From assembly GCF_036013525.1 (NCBI RefSeq), contig NZ_CP107853.1, forward strand, positions 10,478,001 to 10,542,000: DNA of 64,000 nt, in the 5' to 3' direction. This document shows, piece after piece, positions 60,589 to 64,000 of the stretch. A model generated the notes under the pieces. It was not told the DNA's origin, made no database searches, and was given only the letters and a program-made list of their open reading frames with translations. The stretch comes from Nonomuraea sp. NBC_00507 (lineage in GTDB: Bacteria > Actinomycetota > Actinomycetes > Streptosporangiales > Streptosporangiaceae). Position 1 is the stretch's first letter, and each line of letters begins with the position of its first letter. The translations under genes and the position numbers were made by a program.

Positions 60589-60634
60589 TGTGACCGGTCA
60601 CATCGGCTGTAGGCGTTAGTGTGAGCGGTCACAC
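60589..60634. promoter_or_regulatory. Twin LacI-type operators before the alpha-galactosidase operon
   Basis: TGTGACCGGTCACA (60589-60602) is a perfect 14-bp palindrome. GTGTGAGCGGTCACAC (60619-60634) is a second palindrome of the same type with one mismatched pair. Their centres are 31 bp apart, about three helical turns. They lie between the LacI gene's 3' end and the operon start. Confidence 0.8.
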
Positions 60635-60677
60635 GACCAGAAGAGAAGTCTCTTTGCGGGATCGTTACGCGCCGATT

Positions 60678-61712
60678 TCAGGAGTGAGGCGGCGGCGCCG
60701 TCGACTCCCGCACCACGAGGGCGGGCGGCACGAGGGCGGGCCGGGCGTCGTCGGGCTGCGCCTGGCCGGTCAGCTCGGCCACGGCCGCGTGGAAGCAGGC
60801 CCGGCCCAGGCCGGCGAAGTCCATCCGCACCGTGGTCAGGGCAGGAGTCCAGTACGCCGAGCCCGGGATGTCGTCGAACCCGACGATGCTCACGTCGCCG
60901 GGAACGTCCTTGCCCGCGTCGTACAGCGCGCGCCTAACCCCCTGGGCGATGTCGTCGTTGCCGCACAGGATCGCGGTGACCTCCCGCTCGGCGGCCAGCC
61001 GCCGCCCCGCCGCGTAGGCCGACTTGATGTCCCACCCGCAGCTCAGCACCTCGGGAATCTCCGCCCCGGCCTGCGCCAGCGCGTCCTGCCAGCCCGCCAG
61101 CCGGCCACCGGGGCCGCCCTCGGACGGGATCGCCACGTGATGGACGGTGCGATGGCCCAGCTCCAGCAGATGCCGGGTGGCATCGGCGGCGGCCCGGCGC
61201 TCGTCCAGGGCGATCGCGACACGGCCCCGGTCGGGCGCGGCCGGCTCGACCACGGCGACGGCGGGTACGTCCGGCGGCAGCGCCTCCAGCACCGCGATGC
61301 CCAGCGGATCCCACGCGATCACCACCACGCCGCCCGCGCTGGCGTCGCTGACGTAGTCCACGGCCTGCTTCACCTCGGCGGGGGCGGCCGACTCCACGAC
61401 CCTGATGCCCATGGCCAGGCCCTCGGCGCGGGCCGCCTCCTCCAGGCCCTGCAGCGTGGTGGCGTAGCCGTACAGCACGGTGTTGGACGTGACCACGGTG
61501 ATGCCGCGGGCGCGGCCGAGGCTCAGGGCACGAGCCGCCCGGCTGGGCCGGAAGCCGAGCCGCTCGATGGCCGCCAGCACGGCGGTGCGGGTTTCCGGCC
61601 GCACCCGCGGGGAGTCGTTGAGCACGCGGGAGACGGTCTGGTAGGAGACCCCCGCGGCGGCGGCGACGTCCCGGATGCTGGGCACGGATCGAGGGCTTGG
61701 GCTCACGGTCAC
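60678..61712 (-). CDS. LacI family transcriptional regulator
   Basis: 344 residues. The N-terminal HTH reads SIRDVAAAAGVSYQTVSRVLNDSPRVRPETRTAVLAAIERLGFRPSRAARAL, followed by a periplasmic-binding-protein-like sensor ending in the usual IVGFDDIPGSAYWTPALTTVRMD. It probably represses the downstream GH36 transport operon through the twin operators until an alpha-galactoside binds. It diverges from the DNA glycosylase gene. Confidence 0.95.
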   Translation of the reverse strand: MTVSPSPRSVPSIRDVAAAAGVSYQTVSRVLNDSPRVRPETRTAVLAAIERLGFRPSRAARALSLGRARGITVVTSNTVLYGYATTLQGLEEAARAEGLAMGIRVVESAAPAEVKQAVDYVSDASAGGVVVIAWDPLGIAVLEALPPDVPAVAVVEPAAPDRGRVAIALDERRAAADATRHLLELGHRTVHHVAIPSEGGPGGRLAGWQDALAQAGAEIPEVLSCGWDIKSAYAAGRRLAAEREVTAILCGNDDIAQGVRRALYDAGKDVPGDVSIVGFDDIPGSAYWTPALTTVRMDFAGLGRACFHAAVAELTGQAQPDDARPALVPPALVVRESTAPPPHS

Positions 61713-61756
61713 ATGGTAGGGCGGGGCGCGAACGAGGTGGCCGATACCATGCGCGC

Positions 61757-62638
61757 ATGACCACGCACGGCTTCACGCTCACCGCCGAGGGCCCGTTCGA
61801 CTTCGGCGCCTCGCTGCGGTTCGTCGAGGAGTGGCCGGCCACCAGCGTGCTGCCCTCGGACGGGCGGGCGCTGCGGTTCGCCTACTGCGCGGAGTCCGAC
61901 TGGCTGCCGATCGGCGTGACCGTCACGGGCGTGCGGGGCGGGGTGAGCGTGGCCACGACGCGGGCCGCGGGGCCCGGGATCCGGGGTGAGGTGGCGCGGA
62001 TCCTCTCCCTGGACGTGGACGGCGCCGGCTTCGCCAAGCTGGGCGAGGCCGACCCGGTGCTGGGCGACCTGCAACGACGCCGCCCCGGGCTGCGGCCGGT
62101 GTGTTTCTGGAGCCCGTGGGAGGCGGCGTGCTGGGCGATGATCGTGCAGCGCTCGTCGATGATCACCGCCTCCCGGATCAAGCAGCGCATCGCCGAGCGG
62201 TACGGCGCGCCGGTGACCGTGGACGGGCGAACCTACGCGGCCTTTCCCCCGCCCGTGACGCTGCTGGAGGCGGGCGGCCTGGGCCTGCCCGCGCAGAAGG
62301 AGGAGTGGGTGCGCGGCCTGGCCCGAGCGGCGCTCGACGGGCTGCTCACCGCCGAGCACCTGCGTTCGCTCGGCCCGGAGGAGGCGCTGGCCGAGCTGCG
62401 TGGCCTGCCCGGCGTGGGGCCGTTCTCCGCGGGGCTGATCCTGATCCGCGGCGCTGGCGCGCCGGACGCGTTCCCCGGCGACGAGCCGCGCCTGTTCGCG
62501 ATCCTGCGCGAGGTGTACGGGCTGCCGGAGGACGCGCCGCCGGCCGCCTACCGCAGGCTGGCCGACTCGTGGCGGCCCTACCGGTCCTGGGCGTCCTTCC
62601 TGTTCCGGGCCTCCACGTACGGCGCCATGGACCCGTGA
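61757..62638 (+). CDS. AlkA-like DNA-3-methyladenine glycosylase family protein
   Basis: About 293 residues. The N-terminal beta domain is followed by the HhH-GPD fold: WSPWEAACWAMIVQRSSMITASRI, the helix-hairpin-helix LRGLPGVGPFSAGLILIRGAG, and DAFPGDEPRLFAILREVYGL, with the Asp at the catalytic position. Members cut damaged (alkylated) bases from DNA. The ATG at 61757 overlaps no neighbour; the frame is open to 61697. Exact lesion specificity is unknown. Confidence 0.85.
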   Translation: MTTHGFTLTAEGPFDFGASLRFVEEWPATSVLPSDGRALRFAYCAESDWLPIGVTVTGVRGGVSVATTRAAGPGIRGEVARILSLDVDGAGFAKLGEADPVLGDLQRRRPGLRPVCFWSPWEAACWAMIVQRSSMITASRIKQRIAERYGAPVTVDGRTYAAFPPPVTLLEAGGLGLPAQKEEWVRGLARAALDGLLTAEHLRSLGPEEALAELRGLPGVGPFSAGLILIRGAGAPDAFPGDEPRLFAILREVYGLPEDAPPAAYRRLADSWRPYRSWASFLFRASTYGAMDP

Positions 62639-62683
62639 ATCCGGCACCGGAAGTTACGCCGGGCCCGCGGTGTTGCCCTGGGC

Positions 62684-63103
62684 ATGGACAATCGTTACGC
62701 GGATGAGAAGGTCATCAAGCGGCTGCTCGGACAGGCACAGACGTGGGCTTTCGTGGGCCTCGGCAACCATCCCCACCGTACGGCGTACGAGCAGGCTCGT
62801 CTGCTCCAGGTGCGAGGCAGGCGGATCATCCCCGTCCATCCTGCCGCCGAGACCGTGCTGGGCGAGCCGGGATACGCGTCGTTGTCCGACGTGCCGGCCA
62901 AGGTGGACGTCGTCGCCGTCTACCGGCGTTCCGAGCATGCGGGAAAGGCCGTGGACGAGGCGATCGCCACGGGCGCCGGGGCGGTGTGGCTGCCCCTTGA
63001 CGTGATCGACGTGGCCGCGGCTCAACGTGCTCGCGACGCCGGCCTCGATGTCGTCATGGATCGTTGCCCAGGAGTCGAATGGGCATTGCGCCGCCCTTCT
63101 TAG
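62684..63103 (+). CDS. CoA-binding domain protein (YccU-like)
   Basis: 139 residues of the CoA_binding_2 family: KRLLGQAQTWAFVGLGNHPHRTAYEQARLLQVRGRRIIPVHP, DVVAVYRRSEHAGKAVDEAIATGAGAVWLPLDV and AGLDVVMDRCPGVEWA. The Rossmann-like fold binds CoA, and the physiological role is unknown. It is probably a single gene with its own promoter in the 45 bp before it. Confidence 0.88.
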   Translation: MDNRYADEKVIKRLLGQAQTWAFVGLGNHPHRTAYEQARLLQVRGRRIIPVHPAAETVLGEPGYASLSDVPAKVDVVAVYRRSEHAGKAVDEAIATGAGAVWLPLDVIDVAAAQRARDAGLDVVMDRCPGVEWALRRPS

Positions 63104-63233
63104 GTTCAAACTCGGTTTGCGTTCCCCCCTTCGCTGGGATTATTGGGTTATTTTAGGAGATAAGTCGAAAGTCACGCCGGGGATGCACATCTCAGCTCCC
63201 TCGGTTGCTCCACTCTTCAAGAGGAGCGAAGCC

Positions 63234-63350
63234 ATGATTATTAACCGCACTATGACGGCCGCACGGGTCTGCCTGTCGCTGGTCCGTCTACCGGAGCCGG
63301 GTGAGGGCGACAGCGACGACCATGCGCGAAGACGCCGTCGTCGCCGGTGA
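63234..63350 (+). CDS. Possible small protein with acidic stretch and all-arginine tail
   Basis: The ATG at 63234 is preceded by GAGGAG (63221-63226) at 7 bp, one of the best ribosome sites in the window. The 38-residue product reads MIINRTMTAARVCLSLVRLP, then EPGEGDSDDHA and seven arginines. The DNA before it (63110-63200) is unusually AT-rich and includes TTATTGGGTTATTTTAGGAG, which may hold a promoter. No family is recognised. It could also be the head of a decayed gene. Confidence 0.4.
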   Translation: MIINRTMTAARVCLSLVRLPEPGEGDSDDHARRRRRRR

Positions 63351-63355
63351 CCTGA

Positions 63356-63982
63356 TCACTTCTTGGAGATGATGCGGCCCTTGAACATCGGGTGCTTGGT
63401 TTCCCAGTAGCGCCAGCCTTCGACTCGGGCCGGCACGTTGGCGATACCTGAGTCGACCTCAACGTGGCGGCAGGTCCGCAGCACTGACCACGCCGACCAG
63501 CCGACGCGGTAACCGAGCACCCGATACCACATGTTGCCGTACTTGCCGTCGCTGATCTCCTGGGTGTATTCGTGCCCAGTGAAGACCATGTGCCGCTCTT
63601 CGAGGTGGGGAAGGCCCAGTTTCCGCAGTGCGTCGACGACCTCAGTGGTGCCGAACGTACGTGTGATTTCGTGCCTCTTCTCCTTCTCGGTCTCCAGGAA
63701 CGCGAGGACTTCGTGTTCCCGCGTGACGGACACCGTCATCTCACCGCCAGGGCCGTCGATGAAGCGGGTGCGGGGGACGAAGAAGTTCCTGGGCGACAGC
63801 CAGTGACGTTTCCAGAAGATGCGCGGCTCGCACCACCTGTGATCGTGGTCAATGTGATGTTCCTGCTTCTGCTTCTGCTGCTGCTCGTAATCATCGTCGT
63901 CGGCGCCCGCACTGGTCGTCAAGGAGGCGACCAACACGACCGAGAGCGAGCCGCACATGGCCAGCCTCGTCGCCCTCCTCAC
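63356..63982 (-). CDS. Exported protein of unknown function
   Basis: 208 residues from a GTG at 63982; an ATG at 63958 is an alternative. A signal peptide ends near SLTTSAGADDDD, followed by a Gln/Lys/His stretch (DYEQQQKQKQEHHIDHDHRW). The rest is soluble and charged, with two or three Cys, and I recognise no domain. Base composition appears less GC-rich than its neighbours (for example the run of CTTCTGCTTCTGCTGCTGCT on the plus strand), which may point to transfer. It converges on the small gene at 63350. Confidence 0.6.
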   Translation of the reverse strand: MRRATRLAMCGSLSVVLVASLTTSAGADDDDYEQQQKQKQEHHIDHDHRWCEPRIFWKRHWLSPRNFFVPRTRFIDGPGGEMTVSVTREHEVLAFLETEKEKRHEITRTFGTTEVVDALRKLGLPHLEERHMVFTGHEYTQEISDGKYGNMWYRVLGYRVGWSAWSVLRTCRHVEVDSGIANVPARVEGWRYWETKHPMFKGRIISKK

Positions 63983-64000
63983 CGAGTGACGGGGCTTCGG

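Noticed and set aside
57079..60612. Very long plus-strand open frame opposite the binding-protein and alpha-galactosidase genes
   Set aside because: It is an antisense by-product of GC-rich codon use: composition is Gly/Arg/Val/His rich with no domain, and both genes on the other strand are unmistakable.
1..64000. CRISPR arrays, tRNA or rRNA genes
   Set aside because: No regularly spaced direct repeats with unique spacers, no tRNA-like cloverleaf with a GGTTCGAATCC-type arm, and no rRNA-like sequence was noticed by eye; a covariance-model scan was not possible.

Overview
The window is very GC-rich DNA with strong third-position GC bias, frequent GTG/TTG starts, ATGA/GTGA stop-start overlaps and a large LAL-type LuxR regulator. 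This points to a soil actinomycete; the gene content resembles Streptosporangiaceae such as Nonomuraea, but that placement is inference. No rRNA, tRNA, CRISPR array or intact insertion sequence was seen.

Layout. (1) 1-9.1 kb is mixed: a 5'-truncated flavin amine oxidase, an exported RidA-like protein, a CPBP-type membrane protease, an ECF sigma factor with its likely membrane partner, an NlpC/P60 hydrolase, an aldo/keto reductase, an acyltransferase and HtpX. (2) 9.2-16.3 kb is a sugar-hydrolase set (exported GH97 and GH95 enzymes) downstream of a LAL regulator. (3) 17.4-30.0 kb is a catabolic gene cluster: Rieske oxygenase, a small Cys/His protein, a PDR/VanB-type reductase, alcohol and aldehyde dehydrogenases, acyl-CoA ligase, MHS-type transporter, MaoC hydratase, metal-dependent amidohydrolase and SDR dehydrogenase. 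IclR, MarR and PaaX-like regulators accompany it, and many of its genes are joined by 4-bp overlaps. Palindromic sites lie at the MarR/aldehyde dehydrogenase and PaaX/SDR divergent promoters. (4) 30.0-33.8 kb holds a luciferase-domain protein, a regulator fusing a kinase-like ATPase to a LuxR HTH, and a TetR/FAD-monooxygenase pair.

(5) 33.9-47 kb is a metal-handling region in visible decay. It has an apparently intact siderophore-type ABC importer, a PepSY membrane protein and two His/Met-rich membrane proteins. With them are broken genes: a headless YefM antitoxin beside an intact YoeB toxin, an amber-interrupted small Cys protein, a third frameshifted copy of the membrane protein, a shattered copC, a nickel/oligopeptide-type ABC operon reduced to fragments behind a Zur-like box, and DUF2637 and pentapeptide-like remnants. 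A UspA fragment lies at its left edge and an FAD-monooxygenase fragment at its right edge. The intact homologue of each lies at the opposite edge, in the same order and orientation.

(6) 48.0-55.2 kb is a D-glucarate/galactarate-type catabolic unit: kdgD, gudD, tctC, tctB, tctA and a UspA gene in one direction, with a divergent IclR regulator and a TauE/SafE exporter. (7) 55.2-61.7 kb is an alpha-galactoside unit: GH36 alpha-galactosidase, solute-binding protein, two permeases and a LacI regulator with twin operators. (8) 61.7-64 kb carries an AlkA-like DNA glycosylase, a CoA-binding protein, a possible 38-residue protein with an all-arginine tail, and an unrecognised exported protein.
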